64,000 nt of DNA from Aquimarina algicola. Lineage in GTDB: Bacteria; Bacteroidota; Bacteroidia; Flavobacteriales; Flavobacteriaceae. The notes beneath the pieces were generated by a model. It had not been told where the DNA came from. It saw only the letters and a list, made by a program, of their open reading frames with translations, and searched no databases. Positions 18,464 through 25,745 of this stretch are shown here, one piece after another; position 1 is the stretch's first letter, and every line of letters starts with the position of its first letter. The DNA lies in NCBI RefSeq assembly GCF_006443095.1, contig NZ_VFWZ01000010.1, forward strand, positions 99,123 to 163,122. Reading direction: 5' to 3'. The translations under genes were made by a program, and so were the position numbers.

Positions 18464-19369
18464 ATGAATAATAAAATACAAGATCCGGTAGGGGCACAAG
18501 TTTTTGGTTATAATGGGGAGTATTCTTCCTCTTTTAATTTTCAAAACGTAAATACCTATAATTCCATCAATAATTACCTCTTTGCACAGCTGTGTGGGCT
18601 TATTTATGCTGATATAGAAAGTATCAATAAACAAGTAGAGCAATGGAACGCTAAAAGCTCCTCATTAAACTTGATTGTAGATGTTAAAGATGTAGACAGT
18701 TTTAGATTTATGGTACTCTCTAATCAAGATTTTGTTATTGTTGTTTTTAGGGGATCGTCTAACCTAGCTAACTGGTTAACAGATTTTGATATTATCCTTA
18801 CGCCATTTGAAAATATGGAAAACAATCTTGTTCATCAAGGTTTTTATCTTAGCGTACTATCAATGTTAGATGAACTTCAAGAAGTAATTACAGAGCGAAA
18901 AAATAATGCGCAAAATATATACATAACGGGTCACAGCCTTGGAGCCGCGCAAGCCATTATTTCTGCTTTTGCTTGTCCAAGCCTTTTTGATTTTGTTAGC
19001 GTTACTACCTTTGGAGAGCCTAAAATAGGAGATAGCGGACTCATTACATCTTTTAACTTAAAACTACAAAGTTGTCCTCCTTCAGGGCAAAGTAAGCTTT
19101 ATAGAGTTGTAAATGGCTGGGATCCTATACCTAGTCTTCCTCTATTTTATAAAACTCAATTTTATTACCATGAAGGATGCTTCTACCTATATGCAAAAAG
19201 TGAAGGTGATCATTATGATATAAAGAATACATCAATACCATTGAATCCAGATCTTATTGACCATTTTCCAATGGGGCAACAGGAAATACTAGAATGGCGT
19301 ATTGATTACCATGCGATTGGACTCTATATCAGTAATGCACTGGCAAATATTGATAATAATGTTTTCTAA
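18464..19369 (+). CDS. Class 3 lipase (alpha/beta hydrolase)
   Basis: Serine hydrolase of the fungal-lipase-like class 3 family, 301 residues from the ATG at 18464 (an ATG 36 nt upstream sits in the hairpin arm). The nucleophile elbow is GHSLGAAQ with Ser158. The acid is probably Asp220 (NGWDPIPSLP) and the base His283 (DYHAIGLYI), which matches the family order. FRGSSN near residue 96 fits the oxyanion-side motif of the family. No signal peptide is visible, so it is either cytoplasmic or exported by an unrecognised route. It should hydrolyse acylglycerols or phospholipids. It follows an unknown protein gene in the same orientation. Confidence 0.88.
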   Translation: MNNKIQDPVGAQVFGYNGEYSSSFNFQNVNTYNSINNYLFAQLCGLIYADIESINKQVEQWNAKSSSLNLIVDVKDVDSFRFMVLSNQDFVIVVFRGSSNLANWLTDFDIILTPFENMENNLVHQGFYLSVLSMLDELQEVITERKNNAQNIYITGHSLGAAQAIISAFACPSLFDFVSVTTFGEPKIGDSGLITSFNLKLQSCPPSGQSKLYRVVNGWDPIPSLPLFYKTQFYYHEGCFYLYAKSEGDHYDIKNTSIPLNPDLIDHFPMGQQEILEWRIDYHAIGLYISNALANIDNNVF

Positions 19370-19412
19370 TCAATGAATAAGTTAAACAACTTAATAAAGC
19401 ATCAAAAAAATG

Positions 19413-19459
19413 AATACATCAATTTCTTAGGAGATTAAAAGTGGTGTATTTATTTTTTT
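19413..19459 (+). terminator. Terminator of the lipase gene
   Basis: AATACATCA (19413-19421) pairs with TGGTGTATT (19442-19450), including one G-U pair, and is followed by TATTTTTTT. Confidence 0.65.
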
Positions 19460-19774
19460 GGATTTTGTGAATAGTTAAAGATGGGATTGCCTAACCTTAA
19501 TGTTTTATGTTAATAAATTGAACTTAGGTTATTAGGTCTACAACATATTTAAGCTTGAAGTATGAGGTAAGAAATAATCAGTATAGAGTAATGAGCAAGG
19601 CTATTTTGGTCATTCTGAACTTGATTCAGAGTCTCATTGTAGAATGTTCGAAGTTAGAAGTAAGATGTACAAAATTAGAGGATGTTTCAATTTTTTTTGA
19701 GTTCTCTACACTGTGGAAATCATTTTAAAATTTTTTATTGAGTTTTTTCATGCGGGAGGTGTATTTACAAAATA
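19460..19774. other. Gene-free region with a dispersed-repeat-like palindrome
   Basis: About 315 bp between the lipase terminator and the convergent metallopeptidase gene. No coding sequence is credible. It contains the palindromic segment described separately at 19609-19645; the rest is AT-rich and featureless to me. Confidence 0.4.
19609..19645. repeat. Palindromic element resembling a dispersed Bacteroidota repeat
   Basis: The segment contains TCATTCTGAACTTGATTCAG, in which TTCTGAA and TTCAGA arms flank TTGA. From memory, close variants of this sequence are scattered in intergenic regions of many Bacteroidota. Only one copy lies in this window, so repetition cannot be shown here. Confidence 0.35.
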
Positions 19775-20557
19775 TTACCTTCCCCCATTGGCCTGTAAAT
19801 CGGCTATACATTGTGCATCAAGTTGTGGTACGACATTACCGATACCCATCATTCCACTTGCGAACTCTATAGCTGCTTCCATAAGGCAGTTAGGAACATT
19901 GCAATGCCCACCTTCCTCATCTTCATGATCAGATTGTAGAGGAGTTCCGATGTTTACTAATCCTAAAAGATGAGCAAACTCATGATTAAGTGTAGCCGTT
20001 TCAATAGTTGCTAATAGGGGAGAGCGTGGTCGTGAAGCTAATCTGCGCAATGTGCCTTCATAAATTACAATTGATGTGTTTAGATAAGCAGATCCAAGTG
20101 TTACTTGCTCGCTGGAATCTCCCCCTCGGCTACCATCTGCAAAATAAATGTATACAGTGATATCATCTCCCTGATTAAATAGTGTTCTGTTGTCTTGTTC
20201 GATTTCGGCAATTTCTTCGATAGTAAAAGGAGCTTCTCCTGAAGAAGCAACAGTACGTTGATTTATAGTGATGCCATCGGGTTTAAATAATCGCCCTTCT
20301 AAAAAGGTTTTGAATGCTTGTACAGCTTCTGCAGTTGGTTCAAACCCTTGCACAGAAACCATTTCTATAGTAAGACTGGTAAAATTATCAGCACTTAATA
20401 AATCTTTTGGAGTTTGTGGATTTCCCAAAGCAATTCTATTTGCTGATCTTGAGGGCTCATTATTTTGGATAGGATTATTATCATCGTCGTCATCTGAACA
20501 TCCTACAAGGATAAAAGAAAAAATAAAACAATAGGTAAGTAGCTTTATAATTTGCAC
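19775..20557 (-). CDS. Putative metzincin-like metallopeptidase lipoprotein
   Basis: Envelope lipoprotein of 260 residues with a zinc-peptidase motif. The lipobox LVGC gives Cys20, followed by an acidic linker (SDDDDDNN). HEFAH at residues 192-196 within LNHEFAHLLGLVN matches HExxHxxGxxN, and CLMEA about 28 residues later could provide the Met-turn. The third ligand position carries Asn rather than His/Asp, so zinc ligation may differ from the classical pattern; a nearby SDHEDEEGGHC stretch offers alternatives. It probably degrades extracellular proteins. It is transcribed alone. A second, different metallopeptidase lipoprotein lies at 35.8-36.6 kb. Confidence 0.75.
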   Translation of the reverse strand: MQIIKLLTYCFIFSFILVGCSDDDDDNNPIQNNEPSRSANRIALGNPQTPKDLLSADNFTSLTIEMVSVQGFEPTAEAVQAFKTFLEGRLFKPDGITINQRTVASSGEAPFTIEEIAEIEQDNRTLFNQGDDITVYIYFADGSRGGDSSEQVTLGSAYLNTSIVIYEGTLRRLASRPRSPLLATIETATLNHEFAHLLGLVNIGTPLQSDHEDEEGGHCNVPNCLMEAAIEFASGMMGIGNVVPQLDAQCIADLQANGGR

Positions 20558-20661
20558 AAGATTAGTTTTTAGTTACACTTTTGATATAATTGACAAGTTT
20601 TGATAATATCTCATTCGAATAGTGTACCAAAAATTATACCATCAATATGGAAAAAATGTTA

Positions 20662-21375
20662 TCAAACAGCCAAAATCAGTTTAACTAAATAGTCGTTGTT
20701 TTGACCTTTTACTAACAATTCTGTAGTAAATCCATTAGCATTAGCAGCATTTTGAAGAGTGTTGTAATCTATATATAACCAATCAAACCATTCTGATTCT
20801 AGTGATTTATATTTTAGTTTATATTGCATTTCGCCATAATATGCACCAGATGCATCTACCCAAAAACCACCATCGTCATCTTGATATAAATAAGAAATAT
20901 CTGAGGAGTCTAATAGTATTTGTCCTCCTGGAGCCAATAGTTTTTTGATATGGTAAAAGAAATGATCAATTTGATCAAGGGTACCGATGATACCGCTGCC
21001 ATTCATCAAAAAAAGTATTGTATCATATTTAGACTGATCAAAGTTGAGAACATTTGTAGCGATTGCATTTTGGATACCTCTTTTTTTACATGTTTCGATA
21101 GCTCCTTTTGAAATATCAATTGCAGTGACATCAAGTTTTTTTGTGTCTTGTAGGTATAAACTATGGCTTCCGGCTCCGCAGCCAACATCTAAGACTTTTC
21201 CATAAGATATATCTAATGCGGTTTGTTCTATCAAAGGCATTTCTTCATAAGATCTAAAAAGATAAGAGATAGGAATATGATCATCATCAAAATCATGTGC
21301 TTGTACTATAATGTTACTACTGTGTTTTTGATGATGAAAATCTTTTATAGCTTCGCCAAAGATATCTATGTTCAT
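20662..21375 (-). CDS. Class I SAM-dependent methyltransferase
   Basis: Cytoplasmic methyltransferase of 237 residues. Motif I VLDVGCGAGSHS is at about 61-72, the acidic end of strand 2 is in VTAIDIS, and motif II/III regions NVLNFDQSKYDTILFLMNG and LAPGGQILLDSSD follow in the order of a Rossmann methyltransferase. The substrate cannot be told. The gene is divergent from the YkgJ-family gene; only 17 bp separate the two start codons, so the two promoters must overlap. Confidence 0.9.
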   Translation of the reverse strand: MNIDIFGEAIKDFHHQKHSSNIIVQAHDFDDDHIPISYLFRSYEEMPLIEQTALDISYGKVLDVGCGAGSHSLYLQDTKKLDVTAIDISKGAIETCKKRGIQNAIATNVLNFDQSKYDTILFLMNGSGIIGTLDQIDHFFYHIKKLLAPGGQILLDSSDISYLYQDDDGGFWVDASGAYYGEMQYKLKYKSLESEWFDWLYIDYNTLQNAANANGFTTELLVKGQNNDYLVKLILAV

Positions 21376-21380
21376 ATTTT

Positions 21381-21388
21381 TATTTTTG
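21381..21388 (+). promoter_or_regulatory. -7 box four nt upstream of a start codon (leaderless candidate)
   Basis: TATTTTTG matches TAnnTTTG exactly and ends 4 nt before the ATG at 21393. The expected transcription start coincides with the start codon, which suggests a leaderless mRNA. The same TTTTGCAGTATG string precedes the PspC gene at 38183. Confidence 0.5.
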
Positions 21389-21392
21389 CAGT

Positions 21393-21887
21393 ATGCAAGA
21401 ATTAATCAATCAGTTACCTACACTCGCCAAAGATAAGTATAAAGAGAATAAAAAGTATTTTGCAAAACTGAAAAAGAAACCTCCTAAAAAGTTAGATCAG
21501 ATGATGCAAGAACTGCATGATGAAGAATTTGCAGCTACTGATTGTTTGTCATGTGCAAATTGTTGTAAAACAACAGGGCCTTTATTTACGGATAAAGATG
21601 TAGAACGTATAGCAAAGTTTTTTAAAATGAAACCTCGCCAGTTTGAAGAACAGTATTTGAGAACAGACGAAGAAGGTGATCTTATATTAAAAAAAACACC
21701 TTGTACATTTCTTGGAGCCGATAATTATTGTAGTATTTATGAAGTAAGGCCTAAAGCTTGTAGAGAATATCCGCATACAGATCGTAAAAAGTTTCAACAG
21801 ATTTCTAATCTAACGATCAAAAATGTAGCTATTTGTCCTGCAGCATTTAATATCGTAGAAAAAATGAAAGCAAAACTACCCTTATAG
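21393..21887 (+). CDS. YkgJ-family cysteine-cluster protein
   Basis: Small cytoplasmic protein of 164 residues in the YkgJ/UPF0153 family, which is thought to bind zinc or an Fe-S cluster. Conserved cysteines are in CLSCANCC (Cys51, 54, 57, 58), then Cys104 (TPCTFL), Cys113 (YCSIYEVRP), Cys123 (KACREYP) and one in AICPAAFN. The spacing CxxCxxCC...C...C...C(R)xYP is diagnostic for the family. The function is not established. The mRNA is probably leaderless (see the -7 box). Confidence 0.92.
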   Translation: MQELINQLPTLAKDKYKENKKYFAKLKKKPPKKLDQMMQELHDEEFAATDCLSCANCCKTTGPLFTDKDVERIAKFFKMKPRQFEEQYLRTDEEGDLILKKTPCTFLGADNYCSIYEVRPKACREYPHTDRKKFQQISNLTIKNVAICPAAFNIVEKMKAKLPL

Positions 21888-21906
21888 TAGTATACGCTTT
21901 AAAATA

Positions 21907-21944
21907 AATATTCCTATGCTAATGATCATTAACATAGGAATATT
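21907..21944. terminator. Bidirectional terminator, 38-nt near-perfect palindrome
   Basis: AATATTCCTATG (21907-21918) pairs with CATAGGAATATT (21933-21944), and the inner TAATGA/TCATTA continues the palindrome with one mismatch between. It lies between the convergent YkgJ and LipL32-like genes, with T-rich flanks on both strands. Confidence 0.75.
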
Positions 21945-21988
21945 CTTAATGTGTATCTTTAATTATTGTTTGAATTAAAAAGGGGGAA

Positions 21989-22672
21989 TTATAGTCCTTT
22001 TTTTAATTCTTCTATTGTTTTTGCCATTACAACACCTGGGATTTTTACAGGGGCAGCAACTTGAGCAAGGAATGTACCGTTTACTTCACCTTTTTTGTAA
22101 GTAGTAAAACCGATACGGTATAATCCAACAGTCAATGCTTTTAAAGGATCACCAGCAACACTTTTATATCTCAATAATGAGTTATATCCTCTACCACTTG
22201 GCTGCTTTGGCATCTCACTACTGTCATCGTTACGTTCTAAAGTAGTCCAATTAGCAGCTTTTACACCTTCTTCGCTAATTTTATCTTTACTTACGATATC
22301 AGAACGTTCTAATGTAATATAAGTATCAAAATAATCGCTAGAACCAGCATTCTCTTCATAAGAAGCAGACTTAGTAGCTCCTTTGATTTTTGTTTTTCCT
22401 ACTGGTGACATCATTCTTACACCTAGTTCTGGAGCCACAAGAGGAACCCATACATATATATAATAAAATTTCTTGTTGTCTTTTACCTCATCTTCATTAC
22501 CCGGAGCTGCATAACCTAAATAAGAAACTACTTCTGTATAAGGTACTTTAATAGTTTTTGGCCCTATTTTCTTTTCAACAGAGCTACCAAACTTTTTTAA
22601 TTTTTGAGCATTAGCGTCCACAGCAAAAAGTACTGCAAATGCACTTAATAGGATTAAGATTTTCGTTTTCAT
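21989..22672 (-). CDS. LipL32-like secreted protein
   Basis: Secreted protein of 227 residues related to LipL32, the major surface lipoprotein of pathogenic Leptospira. I recalled the Leptospira sequence and find matching blocks in the same order: VVSYLGYAAPGN, NKKFYYIYVWVPLVAPELG followed by VRMMSPVG, FDTYITLERS, YNSLLRYK, and VGLYRIGFTTYKKGEVNG followed by a IPGVV-containing end. The start was moved to the ATG at 22672, which gives a signal peptide ending ANA before QK. Unlike LipL32, no lipobox cysteine is present, so this is a soluble or differently anchored form. A CATATTTG box about 95 nt upstream is a weak promoter candidate. The role is unknown. Confidence 0.8.
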   Translation of the reverse strand: MKTKILILLSAFAVLFAVDANAQKLKKFGSSVEKKIGPKTIKVPYTEVVSYLGYAAPGNEDEVKDNKKFYYIYVWVPLVAPELGVRMMSPVGKTKIKGATKSASYEENAGSSDYFDTYITLERSDIVSKDKISEEGVKAANWTTLERNDDSSEMPKQPSGRGYNSLLRYKSVAGDPLKALTVGLYRIGFTTYKKGEVNGTFLAQVAAPVKIPGVVMAKTIEELKKGL

Positions 22673-22878
22673 AAATAATTGAATTTTAGTTATAGTTGAC
22701 GACACACATTAATTTTTTAAATTATATGTGGGGTTTTTCTAGTATTGTATTCCAAATAATACTTTTGCAAATATGAGACTTTATTATTTAAAAAAAGGAA
22801 TTTAAAAGTAATACATGGAATTTTCTTACAATTAGAACTAAAAATTGATTGTATATCAAAAGTTTATTTTATAAGGTA

Positions 22879-24159
22879 TTATTGATAAATAAGGTGTTTT
22901 TTTCGAATAGCTTTGAAAGCATCTAAATCTTTTTGCCATGTTTCTCTAATTTGATCTTCGCTTAAACCATTTTGTATTTGCTGTTGTAATTTTTCTGTAC
23001 CGGCATGACTGGTAAAGGATTTAGTCTTAAAAAATGTGTCTTTGGCATTTGTGCTATTGTAAGCATTTATAATCCACTTTAAATGAATTCTATTCAAAGG
23101 TGTAGTGGTTGTAGTTAAATCTTTACCATAACAGTTTTCTCCTTGATGTTTAGGGTATTTTGCTCCAAAATTTGGTTGTGGAGTATAGGTGTAATCATAT
23201 TTTTCTATGGGTAGATCAGGAGAACCAAAGATTTGAAATTGCTTCTCTGTACCTCTACCAGCGTTTATTGTAGTTCCCTCAAATAAACCAAGGCTTGGGT
23301 ATAAATTTATAGCTACATCATTTGGTAAATTTGGAGAGGGCCTTATAGGCAAGTGGTACGAGGCTTTGTGATTGTAATCTTTTATTTCGATTACAGAAAG
23401 GTCACATTTTAATCCTTTTTCAAGCCAGCCTTCTCCGTTAATCATTCTTGCATATTCTCCTATAGTCATACCATGAACCAAAGGTATTGGATGCATACCT
23501 AAGAAACTAGAGTGTTTTGGGTCTAATGTTGGACCATCAATATAGTGAGCATTAGGATTGGGCCTGTCTAATATTAATATAGGAATTTTGTTTTCTGCAC
23601 AAGATTGCATGACCAAATGTAGTGTGGAGATATAAGTATAAAAGCGTACACCAACATCTTGTATGTCAAAAACGACAATATCTACATTAGAAAGAGATGC
23701 TTTTGATGGTTTTTTGTTTTTTCCATATAACGAAATAACAGGTAGCCCTGTTTTGGTATCTTTTCCATCAGATACCAATTCTCCGGCATCAGCCTTGCCT
23801 CTAAAACCATGCTCAGGAGCAAAAACTTTTTTGATTTTGATATCTCTGGAAAGTAGTGTGTCTACCAAATGAATATAATTTTGATTGGTGACACTATCCT
23901 TGAATATTACAGAGGTTTGATTACCTACTATGGCAACATTTTTATTCTTGAGAATAGGAATATAAAGACTTGTTAGATTTGCTCCAACTATTATATTTTT
24001 AGCTGTTTTTGAGGTATCTTGTGCAATATATGCTGCTGATATTGAGTTTTCAATCTCAGGATTTTGTGTAGAAGAACTTTTTATTCCATTTACGCATGAA
24101 ATTAAAACCATGAAAAAGAATAAAAATGTATTTTTGAAAGCATTTCTAATAAAAACCAT
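22879..24159 (-). CDS. NamZ-like (DUF1343) exo-N-acetylmuramidase lipoprotein
   Basis: Lipoprotein of 426 residues in the DUF1343 family, whose characterised member NamZ removes terminal MurNAc from peptidoglycan fragments. The signal peptide ends in LISC (Cys22). Family signatures are intact: PEHGFRG at 115-121 with Glu116 and His117, VVFDIQDVGVRFYTY near 162-176, LDRPNP, GPTLDP and the PLVHGMTIGEYA block. It should act in cell-wall recycling in the envelope. Its ATG lies only 8 bp from the TTG of the divergent permease gene, so the two promoters must sit inside one another's coding sequences. Confidence 0.9.
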   Translation of the reverse strand: MVFIRNAFKNTFLFFFMVLISCVNGIKSSSTQNPEIENSISAAYIAQDTSKTAKNIIVGANLTSLYIPILKNKNVAIVGNQTSVIFKDSVTNQNYIHLVDTLLSRDIKIKKVFAPEHGFRGKADAGELVSDGKDTKTGLPVISLYGKNKKPSKASLSNVDIVVFDIQDVGVRFYTYISTLHLVMQSCAENKIPILILDRPNPNAHYIDGPTLDPKHSSFLGMHPIPLVHGMTIGEYARMINGEGWLEKGLKCDLSVIEIKDYNHKASYHLPIRPSPNLPNDVAINLYPSLGLFEGTTINAGRGTEKQFQIFGSPDLPIEKYDYTYTPQPNFGAKYPKHQGENCYGKDLTTTTTPLNRIHLKWIINAYNSTNAKDTFFKTKSFTSHAGTEKLQQQIQNGLSEDQIRETWQKDLDAFKAIRKKHLIYQ

Positions 24160-24167
24160 AACAGAAC

Positions 24168-25409
24168 TTGAATTTCGAGTATTTTATTGCTAATCGCCTT
24201 ATCAAAGGTAAGGAACATAAAAGTAGTATTTCTGCGCCCATTATAAAAATCGCAATTTTTGCCATTGCAATTGGTATGATTATGATGCTAATCACAATTG
24301 CAACAGGTATAGGCTTACAACGCAAAATAAGAGAAAAAGTTGCTGCTTTCAATGGACATGTTCTGATTTCTAGTTTTGATAACAATAGTAGTGTAGAATC
24401 TTTAATGCCAATATCTAAGAACCAGGATTTTTATCCGGATTTTGAAGATATAGAAGGGATCACCCATATACAAGGTGTTGCTACAAAAATGGGGCTGATA
24501 CGAACAGAATCTGATTTTGAGGGAGTCATTGTAAAAGGTGTTGGTAAAGATTATAACTGGGATATTTTTTCGGACTACCTTATAGAAGGTAGATTGCCCA
24601 AATATGACGAGAAGCTAAATGAAGAAGTTTTGATGTCGGCTTTTATTGCAAACCGTTTAGGTTTTAAAATAGGGGACAAGGTAATTACCTATTTCCTTAA
24701 GAAAAATATGAAAGCCAATTCTAAACCTTTTATAAGAGCATTTACTATTGTAGGTGTTTATGATTCGGGTTTTCAAGAGTTTGACGAAAAATTCCTTTTT
24801 GCAGATATTAGGCATATCATTAAGATGAATAAATGGAAACCTGATGATATAGGTTATTTTGAAGTATTTATTGATGATTTTGATGATATTGATCAAAAAG
24901 GACAAGAGATATATGAAAATATTCCTTCTACTTTAGACAGTCAACCTATTAGTCTAAAATATATGACGATTTTTGAATGGTTAAAATTATTTGATCTTAA
25001 TATTATCGGAATTATCGGAATCATTATACTAGTGGCAGGAATTAATATGATTACAGCCTTACTAGTGTTGATATTAGAAAGAACTCAAATGATTGGAATT
25101 CTAAAAGCACTTGGAGCCAATGATTGGAGTATAAGAAAAGTTTTCTTGTATAATGCAGCTTATCTGATTTTAATAGGTCTCTTTTGGGGAAATTTGATAG
25201 GTATCGGAGGACTATTTATACAAGAGCATTACGGGATAGTAAAACTTAATCCTGAGACATACTATGTAACTACAGCTCCTGTATATCTGGATATTGGTTA
25301 CATATTGATTTTAAATATAGGAACAATGCTATTATGTTTATTAATGTTACTGATTCCTTCTTATATCATAGCAAAGATCTCTCCAACAAAATCAATTCGA
25401 TTTCAATAG
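24168..25409 (+). CDS. LolC/E-like ABC transporter permease
   Basis: Inner-membrane permease of 413 residues in the MacB/FtsX/LolCE superfamily. The order is typical: N-terminal helix (about 25-48), a large periplasmic MacB-type domain (50-275), then three helices (about 278-303, 330-350, 375-402) with the FtsX motif around ERTQMIGILKALGA. The TTG start gives the conserved N-terminus MNFEYFIANRL; no in-frame ATG lies upstream and the next Met is inside helix 1. The family moves lipoproteins or other substrates with a LolD-type ATPase, which is not adjacent. Divergent from the NamZ gene with 8 bp between start codons. Confidence 0.85.
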   Translation: MNFEYFIANRLIKGKEHKSSISAPIIKIAIFAIAIGMIMMLITIATGIGLQRKIREKVAAFNGHVLISSFDNNSSVESLMPISKNQDFYPDFEDIEGITHIQGVATKMGLIRTESDFEGVIVKGVGKDYNWDIFSDYLIEGRLPKYDEKLNEEVLMSAFIANRLGFKIGDKVITYFLKKNMKANSKPFIRAFTIVGVYDSGFQEFDEKFLFADIRHIIKMNKWKPDDIGYFEVFIDDFDDIDQKGQEIYENIPSTLDSQPISLKYMTIFEWLKLFDLNIIGIIGIIILVAGINMITALLVLILERTQMIGILKALGANDWSIRKVFLYNAAYLILIGLFWGNLIGIGGLFIQEHYGIVKLNPETYYVTTAPVYLDIGYILILNIGTMLLCLLMLLIPSYIIAKISPTKSIRFQ

Positions 25410-25458
25410 TAGTTAATCTATTTTGATTAACCATATTTTATAAATAATTATATACAAT

Positions 25459-25493
25459 TAAAGCCATATAAAATATCATTTTATATGGCTTTA
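25459..25493. terminator. Bidirectional terminator between permease and Gly-Gly peptide genes
   Basis: A perfect 14-bp stem (AAAGCCATATAAAA/TTTTATATGGCTTT) surrounds a 5-nt loop. AT-rich tails on both sides suit convergent transcripts ending at 25409 (+) and 25530 (-). Confidence 0.85.
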
Positions 25494-25529
25494 TAAATTT
25501 CATTATAAACGCTGTAAGTATAAATAGAC

Positions 25530-25712
25530 TTAAAACATCTCTACGCATTTTCCGTTAATACATTCAACTGTATTACCGGGAATTCTAGGGATACATACCA
25601 CCACAGTTCCATCGGCACATACTCTAGGATGTCTTGTTCCTCCACCAATCGAAGCTTGCTCTTGCTTACTTAGTTTTTGGAAGCTTTTAAGGTTTATAAC
25701 TTTTGTGTTCAT
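25530..25712 (-). CDS. Gly-Gly-leader cysteine-containing small peptide precursor
   Basis: A 60-residue precursor with a leader of the double-glycine type (NLKSFQKLSKQEQASIGGG) at residues 7-25, followed by a 35-residue core with four cysteines (32, 40, 51, 56) and prolines. Leaders of this form are known in Bacteroidota peptide natural products and bacteriocin-like peptides, which are normally cleaved after GG and exported by C39-peptidase ABC transporters. No such transporter or modifying enzyme is in this window. It lies 33 bp downstream of susD on the same strand and ahead of a strong terminator, so it is probably the last gene of the susCD operon. The four Cys could form two disulfides. 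Its biological role is unknown. Confidence 0.7.
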   Translation of the reverse strand: MNTKVINLKSFQKLSKQEQASIGGGTRHPRVCADGTVVVCIPRIPGNTVECINGKCVEMF

Positions 25713-25745
25713 AATATATAGTTGTGATTAATAAATTGGTTTTTG

